Positions 47,684-58,673 of a stretch of 64,000 nucleotides of DNA are shown piece by piece. Source of the stretch: Buchnera aphidicola (Ceratoglyphina bambusae) (lineage in GTDB: Bacteria > Pseudomonadota > Gammaproteobacteria > Enterobacterales > Enterobacteriaceae). Within the stretch, counting starts at the first letter, position 1. Every line of letters starts with the position of its first letter. Location: the NCBI RefSeq assembly GCF_039363085.1, contig NZ_CP134982.1, positions 62,001 to 126,000 of the forward strand, read 5' to 3'. Below the pieces are notes generated by a model, which ran no database searches, was not told the DNA's origin, and worked only from the letters and a program-made list of their open reading frames with translations. The translations under genes were made by a program, and so were the position numbers.

Positions 47684-48508
47684 ATGAGCATTTATTTTGT
47701 TGGAGATGTACATGGATGTTACAAGCAATTAAAAGCTTTATTAGAGAAAGTTGAATTCAATTATAGAAAAGACAAATTATGGATAACTGGAGATTTAGTA
47801 TCTAAAGGTCCAGATTCTATGAAAGTATTAAACTTTTTAAATATTAATAAAAATTCTATAAAAACAGTTTTAGGTAATCATGATTTAAACTTGATTAGAT
47901 TATATTTTAAAAATATTATTTATTCAAATAAGATTAGTAATTTAGAATATAATTATTTTGATAATAATTTTAGAAATATAATTAATCTATTGAGATTTCA
48001 ACCTATTGTAAAAATGGATTTTAAAAAAAAATTTATACTATCACATGCTGGTATACCACCTCAATTAGATATTTACACTGTTAAATTATATGCCAAAAAA
48101 ATTGAAAAAATCTTACGATCTGATGATTATGAAAAAATTTTAGAATTATTAACTATGATGCATAATAACATTTGTATATGGAATAAAAATTTATCTATTA
48201 ATGAAAAATTAAAATTTGCAATAAATAGTTTTACAAGAATGAGGTATTGTTTTAGTAAAACTAAAAATTTAGATTTAGAGTATAAAGTTTTTCCTCCTGA
48301 AATTTCTAAAAATCATTTGATTCCATGGTTTTTAATTAAAAATAAAATACCTAAGGATTTTTTTTTAATTTTTGGTCATTGGTCTTCATTAAATGGTAGG
48401 TGTTTAGTAGATAAATTTTATGCTTTAGATACTGGTTGCTGCAAAGGAAATAAATTAACTTTATTAAGATGGAAAGATAAAAAAAAATTTTATGAGCCAT
48501 TTTATTAA
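47684..48508 (+). CDS. apaH: Diadenosine tetraphosphatase ApaH
   Basis: Symmetrical Ap4A hydrolase (Ap4A to 2 ADP), 274 residues (E. coli 280); it also decaps Np4-capped RNA in E. coli. Metallophosphatase motifs are FVGDVHGC at the start, ITGDLVSKGPDS at ~34-45, LGNHD at ~64, LSHAGIPPQ at ~123 and FGHWSSLNG near the C terminus. It stands 83 bases after ksgA and converges on carB across a hairpin. Confidence 0.97.
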   Translation: MSIYFVGDVHGCYKQLKALLEKVEFNYRKDKLWITGDLVSKGPDSMKVLNFLNINKNSIKTVLGNHDLNLIRLYFKNIIYSNKISNLEYNYFDNNFRNIINLLRFQPIVKMDFKKKFILSHAGIPPQLDIYTVKLYAKKIEKILRSDDYEKILELLTMMHNNICIWNKNLSINEKLKFAINSFTRMRYCFSKTKNLDLEYKVFPPEISKNHLIPWFLIKNKIPKDFFLIFGHWSSLNGRCLVDKFYALDTGCCKGNKLTLLRWKDKKKFYEPFY

Positions 48509-48519
48509 AATTAATTATT

Positions 48520-48571
48520 TTATAAACAAAATTATATAAATTTTTTTAATTTTACATAATTTTGTTTATAA
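48520..48571. terminator. Convergent hairpin between apaH and carB
   Basis: A 16-base arm, TTATAAACAAAATTAT at 48520-48535, pairs perfectly with 48556-48571 across a 20-base loop. It lies between the facing stops of apaH (48508) and carB (48579). The arms are mostly A/T but contain an internal G-C pair, and the length makes chance unlikely. Confidence 0.65.
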
Positions 48572-48578
48572 TAATTAT

Positions 48579-51500
48579 TTATGTTTTATGTAATTTTTGT
48601 AATGATATTATGTTTTTTGTTGGATCTGATTTTAAAGATTTTACTGTAGCTATAGCTGAATTTATTGTAGTATCAAAATGAATATTATATTTTATTGCAT
48701 TTTTAATTATTTTAAAAGAACTTTTTATAGATTCTTTACTATTATTTACAGTATTTATTATATAATCATATTTTTTGTTTTTTATGTTATATAAAATTTT
48801 TGATTTTGGTTCATTCATTTTTTTTACTATTAATGTTTTTATTTTTTTATTTTTTAAAAATTTATTTGTGCCAATTGTAGTTTCAATAAAAAATCCTATT
48901 TTTTTTAATTTTTTATATATTTTTACAATATATTTTTTATCAAAATTATTTACAGATATAAAAGCTCTTTTTACTTTTTTAATATTTGTTTTAGTAGATA
49001 ATATTATTTTTGAAAATGCTTCAGAAAAATTTATTCCTATTCCCATTATTTCTCCAGTAGATTTCATTTCCGGGCCTAAAGCATATCCTGTATCATAAAA
49101 TTTATTAAATGGAAATATTGATTCTTTTACAAAAACGTGTGATAAGATTTTTTTTTTTATAATTTTTTGTTTATTAATAGAAATTCCACAAATTACTTTT
49201 GTTGCTATTTTTACTAATGGTAGTCCTATAGCTTTTGAAACAAATGGTATCGTTCTAGAAGCTCTTGGATTTACTTCTAATATATATATTTTGTTTTTTT
49301 TAATTGCAAATTGTATGTTTATTATGCCTACAATTTTTAAATAAATAGATATTTTTTTTACTTGATTCTTTATTTTTTTTATAATTTTTTTACTTAATTT
49401 ATATGTAGGAATAATACAAGCTGAGTCTCCAGAGTGTATTCCAGCGTTTTCTATATGTTCCATTATTCCAGCTATAAAAACTGTTTTTTTATCACAAATT
49501 GCATCTACATCTACTTCTACAGCATTTTCAATATAATGATCTATTAAAATTGGTGTTTTATTATTTTTTTTATAGAATTTTTTAAAATATTTTTTTAATT
49601 GGTTATCATTATATATTATTTCCATATTTTTCCCTCCTAACACATATGATGGTCTTACTATTATTGGATATTTTACTTTTTTAGATTTTAATAAAGATTC
49701 CTTTAGTTTTAAAGCTGTAGAATTTTTTGGTTGTTTTAGTTTTAATTTTTTTATAATTTTTTTAAAATATTTTCTATTTTCTGTTTTTTTTATACTTCCT
49801 ATTTTTGTTCCTAAAATTTTTATTTTATTTTTATGTAATTTGCCTGCAAGTTTTAATGGTGTCTGACCTCCATATTGTATTAAAACTCCTAAAGGATTTT
49901 CTATTCTTACTATATTTAATATGTTTTCTAATGTAATTGGTTCAAAATATAATTTGTCTGAAATGTTATAATCAGTTGATACTGTTTCAGGATTGCAGTT
50001 TATCATTATTGCTTCAAAATTTATTTTTTTAATTGCTAATGCTGCGTGCACACAACAATAATCAAATTCTATTCCCTGTCCTATTCTATTAGGACCGCTA
50101 CCTATTATTAATATTTTATTTTTTTTTTTCGTAGGATTAGACTCACATTCTTTTTCCCATGTGGAATACATATATGTAGTTTGAGTTGGAAATTCAGCAG
50201 AACATGTATCTATTCTTTTATATACAGGATATAAATTATATTTTTTTCTAATTTTTCTTATTTTATGTTCTTTTACGTTTTTTAAGAACGCTATTCTAGA
50301 GTCTGAAAAACCATTTTTTTTTATTTTTTTTAAAAAATTTTTGTCAAAATTTTTTATATTTTTTTTTATAATTTTTTTTTCTAATTTTACTATTTCTTTA
50401 ATTTGATATAAAAACCATTTATTTATATTTGTTAATTTTTGTATTTTGTTTATGTTAAATCCAAGTCTTATAGAATCTGCTATATAAAAAATTCTATCAG
50501 GCCCTGCTTGTTTTAGCTCAAATTTTATTTTTTTTTTGTAATTTTTTTTAAATTTATTTATTTTTGAAATTAAACCATTTGTATTATTTTCTAAGCTACA
50601 CAAACCTTTTTGTAAAGATTCTTTAAAATTTCTACCTATAGACATTATTTCTCCAACTGATTTCATTTGTGTAGTTAATCTATCATTACAGTTTTTAAAT
50701 TTATCAAAATTAAATTTTGGTATTTTTGTTACTATATAATCTATAGAAGGTTCAAAAGATGCTGTTATATTATTTTTAGTTATATCATTTTTTAATTCGT
50801 CTAAAGTATATCCTATAGATAATTTTGTAACTATTTTTGCTATAGGAAATCCTGTAGCTTTAGACGCTAATGCAGAAGATCTAGATACTCTTGGATTTAT
50901 TTCTATAACTACAATTTTTCCATTTTTAGGATTTATAGCAAATTGTACATTAGATCCTCCTGTTTCTATTCCTATTTCCTCTAATATTAAAATTGAATAA
51001 TTTCTTAAATTTTGATATTCTTTATCCGTTAAAGTTTGGGCTGGAGCTACTGTAATGGAATCTCCAGTATGTATGCCTACAGGATCAAAATTTTCTATAG
51101 AACATATTACTATACAATTTTTATTTATATCTTTTATTATTTCTATTTCATATTCTTTCCAACCTATTAAAGATTCATCTATTTGTAATTGATTAATTGG
51201 AGAAGCTTCTAAACCAATTTTACATATTTTTTTAAATTCATCTAAATTGTTAGCTATTCCACTACCATTACCACCCATAGTAAAAGATGGTCTAATTATA
51301 CATGGAAATCCTATCTTTTTAACAATTTTTTTAGCTGATTGTATATTTTTTGCGATTCCATATTTTGCAATGTTTAAATTTATATTTTTCATAGATTTAT
51401 TAAACAGTTTTCTATTTTCAGATTTGTTTATAGCATTTATTGAAACTCCTATAATTTCTATTTTATATTGGTCTAAAATTTTTTTTTCATTTAATTTTGT

Positions 51501-51797
51501 AACACAATTTAATGCTGTTTGACCTCCCATGGTAGGTAATATTGCATCTGGTTTTTCTGTTTCTATAATTTTTTTTATTATTTTCCAATGTATAGGTTCT
51601 ATATATGTTGCATCAGATATTTCTGGATCTGTCATTATTGTAGAAGGATTAGAATTTATTAAAATAACTCTATATCCTTCTTCTTTTAGAGCTTTACAAC
51701 ATTGTGTTCCAGAATAGTCAAATTCACAAGCTTGACCAATTATTATAGGACCAGATCCTATAACTAAAATAGATTTAATATCTTTTCTTTTTGGCAT
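48579..51797 (-). CDS. carB: Carbamoyl-phosphate synthase large subunit
   Basis: 1072 residues (E. coli 1073). Two homologous ATP-grasp halves are visible: [17 protein letters not shown] and [13 protein letters not shown] in the first, [16 protein letters not shown] and [13 protein letters not shown] in the second, plus a C-terminal allosteric domain. It makes carbamoyl phosphate for arginine and pyrimidines using ammonia from CarA. It starts two bases after carA in a dapB-carA-carB run. A T11 (plus strand) tract at 50119-50129 stays in frame. Confidence 0.98.
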   Translation of the reverse strand: MPKRKDIKSILVIGSGPIIIGQACEFDYSGTQCCKALKEEGYRVILINSNPSTIMTDPEISDATYIEPIHWKIIKKIIETEKPDAILPTMGGQTALNCVTKLNEKKILDQYKIEIIGVSINAINKSENRKLFNKSMKNINLNIAKYGIAKNIQSAKKIVKKIGFPCIIRPSFTMGGNGSGIANNLDEFKKICKIGLEASPINQLQIDESLIGWKEYEIEIIKDINKNCIVICSIENFDPVGIHTGDSITVAPAQTLTDKEYQNLRNYSILILEEIGIETGGSNVQFAINPKNGKIVVIEINPRVSRSSALASKATGFPIAKIVTKLSIGYTLDELKNDITKNNITASFEPSIDYIVTKIPKFNFDKFKNCNDRLTTQMKSVGEIMSIGRNFKESLQKGLCSLENNTNGLISKINKFKKNYKKKIKFELKQAGPDRIFYIADSIRLGFNINKIQKLTNINKWFLYQIKEIVKLEKKIIKKNIKNFDKNFLKKIKKNGFSDSRIAFLKNVKEHKIRKIRKKYNLYPVYKRIDTCSAEFPTQTTYMYSTWEKECESNPTKKKNKILIIGSGPNRIGQGIEFDYCCVHAALAIKKINFEAIMINCNPETVSTDYNISDKLYFEPITLENILNIVRIENPLGVLIQYGGQTPLKLAGKLHKNKIKILGTKIGSIKKTENRKYFKKIIKKLKLKQPKNSTALKLKESLLKSKKVKYPIIVRPSYVLGGKNMEIIYNDNQLKKYFKKFYKKNNKTPILIDHYIENAVEVDVDAICDKKTVFIAGIMEHIENAGIHSGDSACIIPTYKLSKKIIKKIKNQVKKISIYLKIVGIINIQFAIKKNKIYILEVNPRASRTIPFVSKAIGLPLVKIATKVICGISINKQKIIKKKILSHVFVKESIFPFNKFYDTGYALGPEMKSTGEIMGIGINFSEAFSKIILSTKTNIKKVKRAFISVNNFDKKYIVKIYKKLKKIGFFIETTIGTNKFLKNKKIKTLIVKKMNEPKSKILYNIKNKKYDYIINTVNNSKESIKSSFKIIKNAIKYNIHFDTTINSAIATVKSLKSDPTKNIISLQKLHKT

Positions 51798-51799
51798 TT

Positions 51800-52948
51800 T
51801 TATTTCTCTAATTTTTTTTTATTTTTTATCATTATTCTAATAAATTTTTGAAAAATGCTATTAGCGTCATTAGGACCTGGATTTCCCTCAGGATGTCCTT
51901 GAAAGCTTATTACATTTCTATTTTTTATAGAAATACCTTGTATAGTATTATCTAATAAAGAAACATGTGTAACTGTTATTTTTTTATTTATTTTTTTATT
52001 CATTCTAACTGAAAAATTATGATTTTGTGATGTGATTAATATTTTGTTTGTATTTAATTCTTTTACTGGATGATTAGATCCGTGATGGCCAAATTTCATT
52101 TTTATAATTTTCATTCCACTCGATAATGATAATAATTGATGACCTAAACAAATACCTAACATTGGTATTTTAGTTTTTTTTAATATTTTTTTTATTATCA
52201 TAGATTCTTCTTTATATTCATTAGGATCACCAGGTCCATTAGATAGTAATATTCCATCTGGAGAATATTTTAAAATTTCTTTTATTTTAGTATTAGATGG
52301 TACTATTATTAATTTACAATTATTATTTGATAATATATTCAAAATACTATTTTTTATTCCATAGTCATATACAATTACGTTTAAAATACTATTTTTGTTT
52401 TCTTTATGTTTTTTTTTAAATAAATTTTTATATATATATATATATTTAGTAGATATTTTTTTTATTTTTTTTTCCTTGATAATATTTTTAAAGGATATAA
52501 TTTTTTTTAAAGCTTTTTTATAATTTTTTTTTTTATTTTCAAAAATACATCCTATTTTAGTGCCAAATTTTCTTATTATTTTAGTTAATTTTCTAGTATC
52601 TATATCATATATAGAAATTATATTATTCTTTTTTAAAAATTTATTTAAATTTATTTTACTTTTATAATTACTGGGATGTTTAGTAATATTTTTTAATATT
52701 AAACCACTCAAATGTATTTTATTAGATTCATTATCTTCACAATTTATTCCAGTGTTTCCTATATGTGGTGATGTTAATAAAACAATTTGATTAAAATATG
52801 ATGGATCAGTAATTATTTCTTGATATCCAGTCATTGATGTATTAAATATAATTTCACCAACACACATATAATTCGAACCTGCTAATTTTCCATAAAATTT
52901 TTTTCCATTTTCTAACATTAAAACAGCTTTTTTTGTTTTTTTTGCCAT
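51800..52948 (-). CDS. carA: Carbamoyl-phosphate synthase small subunit
   Basis: Glutaminase subunit, 382 residues, as in E. coli. The catalytic Cys is in [11 protein letters not shown], and His/Glu are in [13 protein letters not shown] near the C terminus. The N-terminal domain has the [14 protein letters not shown] segment that contacts CarB. The end is two bases from carB, so translation is probably coupled. dapB is 12 bases upstream. Confidence 0.97.
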   Translation of the reverse strand: MAKKTKKAVLMLENGKKFYGKLAGSNYMCVGEIIFNTSMTGYQEIITDPSYFNQIVLLTSPHIGNTGINCEDNESNKIHLSGLILKNITKHPSNYKSKINLNKFLKKNNIISIYDIDTRKLTKIIRKFGTKIGCIFENKKKNYKKALKKIISFKNIIKEKKIKKISTKYIYIYKNLFKKKHKENKNSILNVIVYDYGIKNSILNILSNNNCKLIIVPSNTKIKEILKYSPDGILLSNGPGDPNEYKEESMIIKKILKKTKIPMLGICLGHQLLSLSSGMKIIKMKFGHHGSNHPVKELNTNKILITSQNHNFSVRMNKKINKKITVTHVSLLDNTIQGISIKNRNVISFQGHPEGNPGPNDANSIFQKFIRIMIKNKKKLEK

Positions 52949-52960
52949 AATATTATTTTT

Positions 52961-53701
52961 TTATTTATTAATTACGTTTTTCATATTAAATAATCCATTT
53001 GTTCTTTTGTAAGACCATTTTGCTGATTTTATAGCTCCTAAAGCAAAAATTGATCTATTTTTTGCTTTATGTTTAATTTCTATTTTTTCATATTTGTTTG
53101 AAAATATTATTTTATGTTTCCCTATTGTATTGCCTATCCTTTTAGAAATAAAATTTATTTTTTTATTTATAGATAATTTTTTTTTTATAGTTTTCCCTAT
53201 TTCTATAGCTGTTCCTGATGGAGAGTCTTTTTTGTTTTTATGATGTTCTTCTACTATTTTAATTTTTAAATTTTTTAATTTATTAACTATGTTTTTTAAA
53301 ATTAAATGTATCAAATTTATTCCTTTGCTGAAATTTGCAGATTTTACTATACAAATTTTTTTAGAAGAATTTTTAATAAATTTTTCTTGAGTTTCATTAA
53401 ATCCAGTAGTTCCAATTATTATATTTTTTTTATGCTTAATACAATATTTGATATTTTTAATAGTATTTTTTTTTTCAGAAAAATCTATTAAAATATCAAA
53501 TTTATTATTTTGATTTTTTAAAGAATATTTTGTTGGAATGAAATTTTTTATTTTTTTTATTTTTATATTTTTATGTTTATTTTTTTTTATTAAAAGCAAT
53601 CCTATTGTTAAATCATTTCTTTTTTTTATTTCTTTTATTATTATTTTGCCCATTCTTCCATTTGCGCCAGATATTGCTAATTTAATTTTTTTATTTTTCA
53701 T
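52961..53701 (-). CDS. dapB: 4-hydroxy-tetrahydrodipicolinate reductase, shortened
   Basis: NAD(P)H reductase following DapA in lysine synthesis, 246 residues against 273 in E. coli. The Rossmann motif SGANGRMGK, IDFS, IGTTGF, ANFSKGIN and the catalytic EEHHKNKKDSPSGTA are present. About 17 residues are missing after the catalytic block: E. coli SREGHTGERV...GEH corresponds here to SKRIGNTIGKH. The C-terminal GLFNMKNVI is kept. lspA and ispH, expected between this gene and ileS, are absent. It is the first gene of a dapB-carA-carB unit. Confidence 0.95.
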   Translation of the reverse strand: MKNKKIKLAISGANGRMGKIIIKEIKKRNDLTIGLLLIKKNKHKNIKIKKIKNFIPTKYSLKNQNNKFDILIDFSEKKNTIKNIKYCIKHKKNIIIGTTGFNETQEKFIKNSSKKICIVKSANFSKGINLIHLILKNIVNKLKNLKIKIVEEHHKNKKDSPSGTAIEIGKTIKKKLSINKKINFISKRIGNTIGKHKIIFSNKYEKIEIKHKAKNRSIFALGAIKSAKWSYKRTNGLFNMKNVINK

Positions 53702-53874
53702 GTTATATATGTTCGTTTCACTGTAGTATTTTAAATGTTAAAATATTTTTTTTTTATAAAATATAGTTATTATAAAATTATTTTTAACATAAGTTATATA
53801 TTTTGTTATATAATTGTTATATTATTGATAAATTTTATTTACATATTATATTTTTATTTTGAAAATTATATAAA

Positions 53875-56694
53875 TTATAAAAATTTTCTAATTTCTCCTT
53901 TTCCTTCAATATTATTTATACATCTTTTGCATATGCTTTTATGTTTTTTATTTTTTATAATTTTTTCATAAAAAAAATTCCAACATCTATTACATTTTTT
54001 ACCAATATTTTTTTTTATTAATATTTTCAAATTTTTTTTTATGTCATTTAAATCAGAATTTTTTTCTTTGAAATGTTTTTTTTTTATTTTTACTTTAGAT
54101 GTTATAAATAAAAATTTTATTTCTTTTTTTAATGTTCTTATTTTTTTTTCAAAAGTAGAATTTATGTAAATTATTATAAATGATTCTAAAGAATTTTTTA
54201 CTATTTTTTTTTTAATAGATTCTTCTAATTTTTTATTTACTTCATTTTTTATTAATATTAAATTGTCCCAATCTTTTAAGCTTAAAATTTCATTTTTTGA
54301 AAAATTTTTTAATTTTTTATACCATTTTTGAGTAAAAACATATTTATTTTTTTTCTGTGGCACAAAATCCCAAATTTCATCTGATGTAAAAGGTAAAATA
54401 GGAGTAATCCATATTACTATTGCATTTAAAATTATATATAAAGATGTTTGGCAACTCTTTCTTTCTAAACTTTTTTTTGGTAAAGTATATAATCTATCTT
54501 TTACTATGTCTAAGTAAAATGATCCTAGTTCTGTATTAAAAAATTTTATAATTGTATTTATAACTTTATAAAATTTATATTTTTGGTATAAATTTATTAT
54601 TTTTTTTTGAATAATTTTTGTTTTTCCTATTATCCATTTATCTATTAAAACAAGTTTGTTATATTTTATTTTTTCTTTATTAGGATAAAAATCATATATA
54701 TTTGATATAATAAATTTTATTGTATTTCTAATTTTTCTATAAATATCAATTGTGTTTTTTATTACATTATCTGATATAACAATTTCTTTAGAGTAATTAG
54801 TAGATGCAACCCATAATCTTAAAATATCTGCTCCAAATTTTTTTGTTATGCTATTTGGCTCGATAATATTTCCTATCGACTTAGACATTTTTTTTCCATT
54901 TTTGTCTACAACGAAACCATGAGATATTATTTTTTTATATGGAGAAATGTTTTCGGTAGCTACAGATATTATTAAAGAAGACATAAACCATCCTCTATAT
55001 TGATCAGATCCTTCTATATATAAATCAGCTGATTTATTTTTATTAAAATTTTTATATATGGATTTAACATCTATAGAACCAGAATCAAACCATACATCTA
55101 ATACATCTTTACTTTTGAAAAATTTTTTATGATCTGATTTTAAGAATATTTTTTTTTTCAAGTTATGCCAATATTCATTTCCTTTATAATATATTTTATT
55201 TTTTATTATTTTAATGAATTTTTTTGTATTTTTATGCATTTTGTTATTTTTTTTATTTATAAAAATTGTTATTGGTACCCCCCAATACCTTTGTCTTGAA
55301 ATGCACCAATCTGGTCTATTTTTTATCATCTTGTATATTTTTTTTCCGCCCCATTTAGGAGACCATTTTATTTTTTTAATTTCTGAAAATATTTTGTTTT
55401 TTAAATTTCTCTTGTTTAAGTTTATAAACCATTGTGGTCTAGAAATAAAAATTGTTGGATAATTATGTCTCCAGCAAAAAGGATATTTATGGAATATAGT
55501 TTTTGTTTTAATTATTTTTTTTTTATCTTTTAATATTTTTATTATTATTTTGTTAGAATTAAAAATTTTTTTATTGTTTAATAATGGATGTATATTTTTT
55601 TTGTAATATCCTTTTTTATTTATTAAGTTAGAAATCTTTATATTATATTTTTTACTTATATTAAAATCTTCTTCTCCATGGTCTGGAGCTATATGAACTA
55701 TTCCAGTACCAGATTTTATATTTACATGTTTAGATAAAATTATAGGCACTTTTTTTTTTATAAAAGGATGTTCACAATTTATAAATTCTATTTTTTTACC
55801 TAATATGCAATTTATAATTTTCCATTTAAATATTTTAAATTTTTTTAAAACTTTTTTAGATATTTCTTTAGCAATAATTAAATTATTTGTTTTAGTTTCT
55901 ATTAAATTATAATAAATATTTGGATTTACAGATATTGCTTTATTAGAAGGTAAGGTCCATGGTGTAGTTGTCCATATTACAGCATAAATATTTTTTTTAT
56001 TTTTTTTTTTTATTTTAAAAATCTTATGTGTATTATTATCTTTAATAATTTTAAAGTTAACAAAAATAGTTTTACATTTTTGTTTCGTATATTTTAATTC
56101 TGATTCTGCTAAAGATGATTGGCATTTTATACACCAATGTATAGGTTTATGTGCAGAATAAATGTATTTTTTTTCAATTAATTTTTCTAATTTATTTAAA
56201 ACATTTTTTTGGCTTTTAAAACTCATAGTTAAATGTGATTTATTCCAATTTGCAAATATTCCTAATTTTATAAATTCTTCTTTTTGTTTTTTTATTTGTT
56301 TTAAAACATATTTTTTGCATGCTTTGTTAAATTTATTTAATGCAAAATTTTTATTGTTTTTTTTAAATTTTTCTTCAATTTTTTGTTCTATAGGAAGCCC
56401 ATGGCAATCCCATGATGGAGTATATAATGTATTCATGCCAGACAGATTTTTATATTTTATTATTATGTCTTTCAATATTTTATTCAATGCATGACCTATA
56501 TGAATATTTCCATTAGCATATGGAGGTCCATCTTGTAATATAAATTTTTTGTTGAACTTATTTTTTTTTTTTATTATTTTATATATATTTATTTTTTTCC
56601 ATTTTTTTAAAATTTTTGGCTCTTTGTTTATTAAATCAGCTCTCATAGAGAATTTTGTTTTAGGTAGATTTAATGTATTTTTATAATTTTTCAT
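53875..56694 (-). CDS. ileS: Isoleucyl-tRNA synthetase
   Basis: Class I synthetase, 939 residues (E. coli 938). The HIGH motif is in PYANGNIHIGHALNK at ~66. The CP1 editing domain keeps the Thr-rich TTTPWTLPSN and the Asp-containing APDHGEEDF, so Val editing looks intact, unlike ThrRS here. KMSKS occurs in GKKMSKSIGN at ~605. The C-terminal zinc site has CNRCWNF and CKRC. rpsT is divergent upstream; ribF, which precedes ileS in E. coli, is not seen. Confidence 0.97.
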   Translation of the reverse strand: MKNYKNTLNLPKTKFSMRADLINKEPKILKKWKKINIYKIIKKKNKFNKKFILQDGPPYANGNIHIGHALNKILKDIIIKYKNLSGMNTLYTPSWDCHGLPIEQKIEEKFKKNNKNFALNKFNKACKKYVLKQIKKQKEEFIKLGIFANWNKSHLTMSFKSQKNVLNKLEKLIEKKYIYSAHKPIHWCIKCQSSLAESELKYTKQKCKTIFVNFKIIKDNNTHKIFKIKKKNKKNIYAVIWTTTPWTLPSNKAISVNPNIYYNLIETKTNNLIIAKEISKKVLKKFKIFKWKIINCILGKKIEFINCEHPFIKKKVPIILSKHVNIKSGTGIVHIAPDHGEEDFNISKKYNIKISNLINKKGYYKKNIHPLLNNKKIFNSNKIIIKILKDKKKIIKTKTIFHKYPFCWRHNYPTIFISRPQWFINLNKRNLKNKIFSEIKKIKWSPKWGGKKIYKMIKNRPDWCISRQRYWGVPITIFINKKNNKMHKNTKKFIKIIKNKIYYKGNEYWHNLKKKIFLKSDHKKFFKSKDVLDVWFDSGSIDVKSIYKNFNKNKSADLYIEGSDQYRGWFMSSLIISVATENISPYKKIISHGFVVDKNGKKMSKSIGNIIEPNSITKKFGADILRLWVASTNYSKEIVISDNVIKNTIDIYRKIRNTIKFIISNIYDFYPNKEKIKYNKLVLIDKWIIGKTKIIQKKIINLYQKYKFYKVINTIIKFFNTELGSFYLDIVKDRLYTLPKKSLERKSCQTSLYIILNAIVIWITPILPFTSDEIWDFVPQKKNKYVFTQKWYKKLKNFSKNEILSLKDWDNLILIKNEVNKKLEESIKKKIVKNSLESFIIIYINSTFEKKIRTLKKEIKFLFITSKVKIKKKHFKEKNSDLNDIKKNLKILIKKNIGKKCNRCWNFFYEKIIKNKKHKSICKRCINNIEGKGEIRKFL

Positions 56695-57047
56695 ATTTTT
56701 CTTTTTATTAGATTTTTTTATAATTTTTTTTTATAGTTAATGTATATATTTTATTATACATTTTTTAAAAAAATAAAATTTAATTTTAATATAAATTGTG
56801 TTTTAAAAAATGTATAAATTTCAATTATATTTTAAGTTGTTATTAATGAATCTTTTAAATTTTGGATTTAAATAATTTTTTATTTAAAAATATTAATGAA
56901 AATTATGTTTTGTAATATTTACAATATATTGATATAATATTTTATTATATAATAATATCTTTAAATCTTGAATATATAAATTGTTTAATATTAATTTGAA
57001 TTTTATATATTAATATATAGTTTATATATAAATAATATTGTAAAACT
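56695..57047. other. Divergent AT-rich region between ileS and rpsT
   Basis: 353 bases without a gene. It should hold the promoters of ileS (minus) and rpsT (plus), but promoter boxes cannot be told from background in such A/T-rich DNA. A perfect 8-bp hairpin AATGTATA/TATACATT lies at 56739-56762, followed by a T run. In E. coli ribF occupies this interval; no trace of it was recognised. Confidence 0.6.
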
Positions 57048-57314
57048 ATGGCTAACATTAAATCTTCTAAAAAAGATAAAATAAAATCTAATAATCGTAG
57101 AATTAGAAACATGAGTCAAAAATCTAAATTTAAGACATTTTTAAAAAAAGTTAATATAAATATAAATAATAAAGATATAACAAATTCTATTAATTCTTTT
57201 AAGATTTTTCAATCTATTGCGGATAGATGCTCTACTAAGGGTATTATACATAAAAATAAAGTATCTCGCCATAAGCATAATATAATTAAAAAAATTAAGA
57301 ATATTAATTCTTAG
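57048..57314 (+). CDS. rpsT: Ribosomal protein bS20
   Basis: 88 residues (E. coli 87). MANIKSSKKDKIKSNNRR at the start, RNMSQKSKFKTFLKK, and the late ADRCSTKGIIHKNKVSRHKHN are clear S20 signatures. It binds 16S rRNA in the body of the 30S subunit. It stands alone on the plus strand, divergent from ileS, and converges on dnaJ across a hairpin. Confidence 0.97.
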   Translation: MANIKSSKKDKIKSNNRRIRNMSQKSKFKTFLKKVNININNKDITNSINSFKIFQSIADRCSTKGIIHKNKVSRHKHNIIKKIKNINS

Positions 57315-57384
57315 ATAAGAAAAAAAAATAATTTCTAATTTTAAATATTATTATATATTTTATATAAATTTTGGGGGCTATAAA

Positions 57385-57415
57385 TTGCCTCCTTGTAATT
57401 GAACTAAGGAAGCAA
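57385..57415 (-). terminator. Terminator hairpin between rpsT and dnaJ
   Basis: On the minus strand TTGCTTCCTT pairs with AAGGAGGCAA (ten pairs, one G-U) around an 11-base loop, followed by a short T run; it begins five bases past the dnaJ stop. On the plus strand the same stem has a C-A mismatch, so it suits dnaJ better than rpsT. It is clearly GC-richer than its surroundings. Confidence 0.75.
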
Positions 57416-57419
57416 TATT

Positions 57420-58574
57420 TTATATTTTATATTTTCTAAGATTTTTAAAAAATTTTTTCACACTAGAAAAAAATCTTTCATGTTTTGGATTATTTTTATT
57501 TCCATTAGATGAATTTAAACTTTTTCCTAATTTTTCTACTATTTTTTTTTGTTTTGCATTTAGATTTACAGGTGTTTCAACTATTATTTTACATATTAAA
57601 TCTCCATAATATGTATTATTAATTGATTTTACACCCTTTCCTTTTATTCTAAATAATTTTCCTGATTGTGTTTCTTTTGGTATTTTTAATTTAACTTTTC
57701 CATTTAATGTAGGAACTTCTACATCACCACCTAATGCAGCTATATGAAAATTTATTGGTATTTTACAATACAAATTCATTTTTTTTCTTTTAAAAATAGG
57801 ATGTTTATTTATTTTTATTTTTATATATAAATCTCCGCTTGAAGAATTATTTTTACCTGCTTCTCCTTCTCCATTTAATCTTATTTTATTTCCATTGTCT
57901 ATACCTGAAGGTATTTTTATAGATAATGTTTTTATTGTATTTATTCTGCCATTACCATTACACTTATAACAAGGATTTTTTATGTATGTTCCTTTTCCAT
58001 AGCACATATGACAAGTTTGTTGAACAGAAAAAAAACCTTTTCTAATGTGTATTTGTCCACTCCCTTCACAAGTATTGCAATAATTGTTTTTATTTGAGAT
58101 ATTTTTGCTTCCACTGCCATTACAAATATTACATTTTTTTAAAGTAGGTATTTTAATTTTTTTTTCTACTCCATTTACTGCATCTTCTAAGTTTAAATTT
58201 AAATTATATTGTAAATCTGATCCTCTCTCTTCTCGTGTGTTATTTCTTTTGTCACTACCAAATATATCTCCAAAAACTTCTCCAAAAATATCTCCAAAAT
58301 CATTTGTACTAGTAAAACTTTCATTATAATCATTTTTATAATTAGATTGATTAAAAGCGTTATGCCCATATTTATCATATGATTCTCTTTTTTTAGAATC
58401 AGATAATATTTCATAAGCTTCTTTTACTTCTTTAAATTTATTTTCATAAATTTTATTACCATGATTTCTATCAGGATGATATTTTATGGCTAATTTCTTA
58501 TAAGCTCTTTTTATTTCTAAATCATTAGCTTCTGGAGATATTCCTAAAACTTTATAATAATCTTTTTTCGCCAT
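57420..58574 (-). CDS. dnaJ: Chaperone DnaJ (Hsp40)
   Basis: 384 residues (E. coli 376) from the chosen ATG 58574, which follows AGGAAA; the open frame begins 11 codons earlier without a family match. The order is J domain with KYHPDRN (~31-37), Gly/Phe-poor linker, cysteine-rich zinc domain with four CxxCxGxG repeats ([32 protein letters not shown]), then client-binding domains. It stimulates DnaK ATPase. It lies ~100 bases downstream of dnaK, with a hairpin in the gap. Confidence 0.97.
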   Translation of the reverse strand: MAKKDYYKVLGISPEANDLEIKRAYKKLAIKYHPDRNHGNKIYENKFKEVKEAYEILSDSKKRESYDKYGHNAFNQSNYKNDYNESFTSTNDFGDIFGEVFGDIFGSDKRNNTREERGSDLQYNLNLNLEDAVNGVEKKIKIPTLKKCNICNGSGSKNISNKNNYCNTCEGSGQIHIRKGFFSVQQTCHMCYGKGTYIKNPCYKCNGNGRINTIKTLSIKIPSGIDNGNKIRLNGEGEAGKNNSSSGDLYIKIKINKHPIFKRKKMNLYCKIPINFHIAALGGDVEVPTLNGKVKLKIPKETQSGKLFRIKGKGVKSINNTYYGDLICKIIVETPVNLNAKQKKIVEKLGKSLNSSNGNKNNPKHERFFSSVKKFFKNLRKYKI

Positions 58575-58604
58575 ATTTAATTTCCTAAATTTAATATATA
58601 AAAT

Positions 58605-58632
58605 CACGGGTTAAGATAAATCTTTTCCCGTG
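58605..58632 (-). terminator. Intercistronic hairpin between dnaK and dnaJ
   Basis: On the minus strand CACGGG-AA-AAGAT-TT-ATCTT-AA-CCCGTG folds into two stacked stems with a 2x2 AA internal loop; a T-rich stretch follows. It may attenuate transcription so that DnaK is made in excess of DnaJ, or protect the dnaK mRNA end. The GC-rich outer stem stands out from the surroundings. Confidence 0.65.
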
Positions 58633-58673
58633 TTAATTTACGGCGTGTAATAATTTTAGTTTTTATAAATTTT

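Noticed and set aside
53538-53971. Two hydrophobic plus-strand frames near dapB and the ileS end, possible lspA remnant
   Set aside because: They are mostly antisense to dapB and ileS, and A/T-rich antisense of Lys-rich genes reads as Phe/Ile/Leu; no LspA signature was found.
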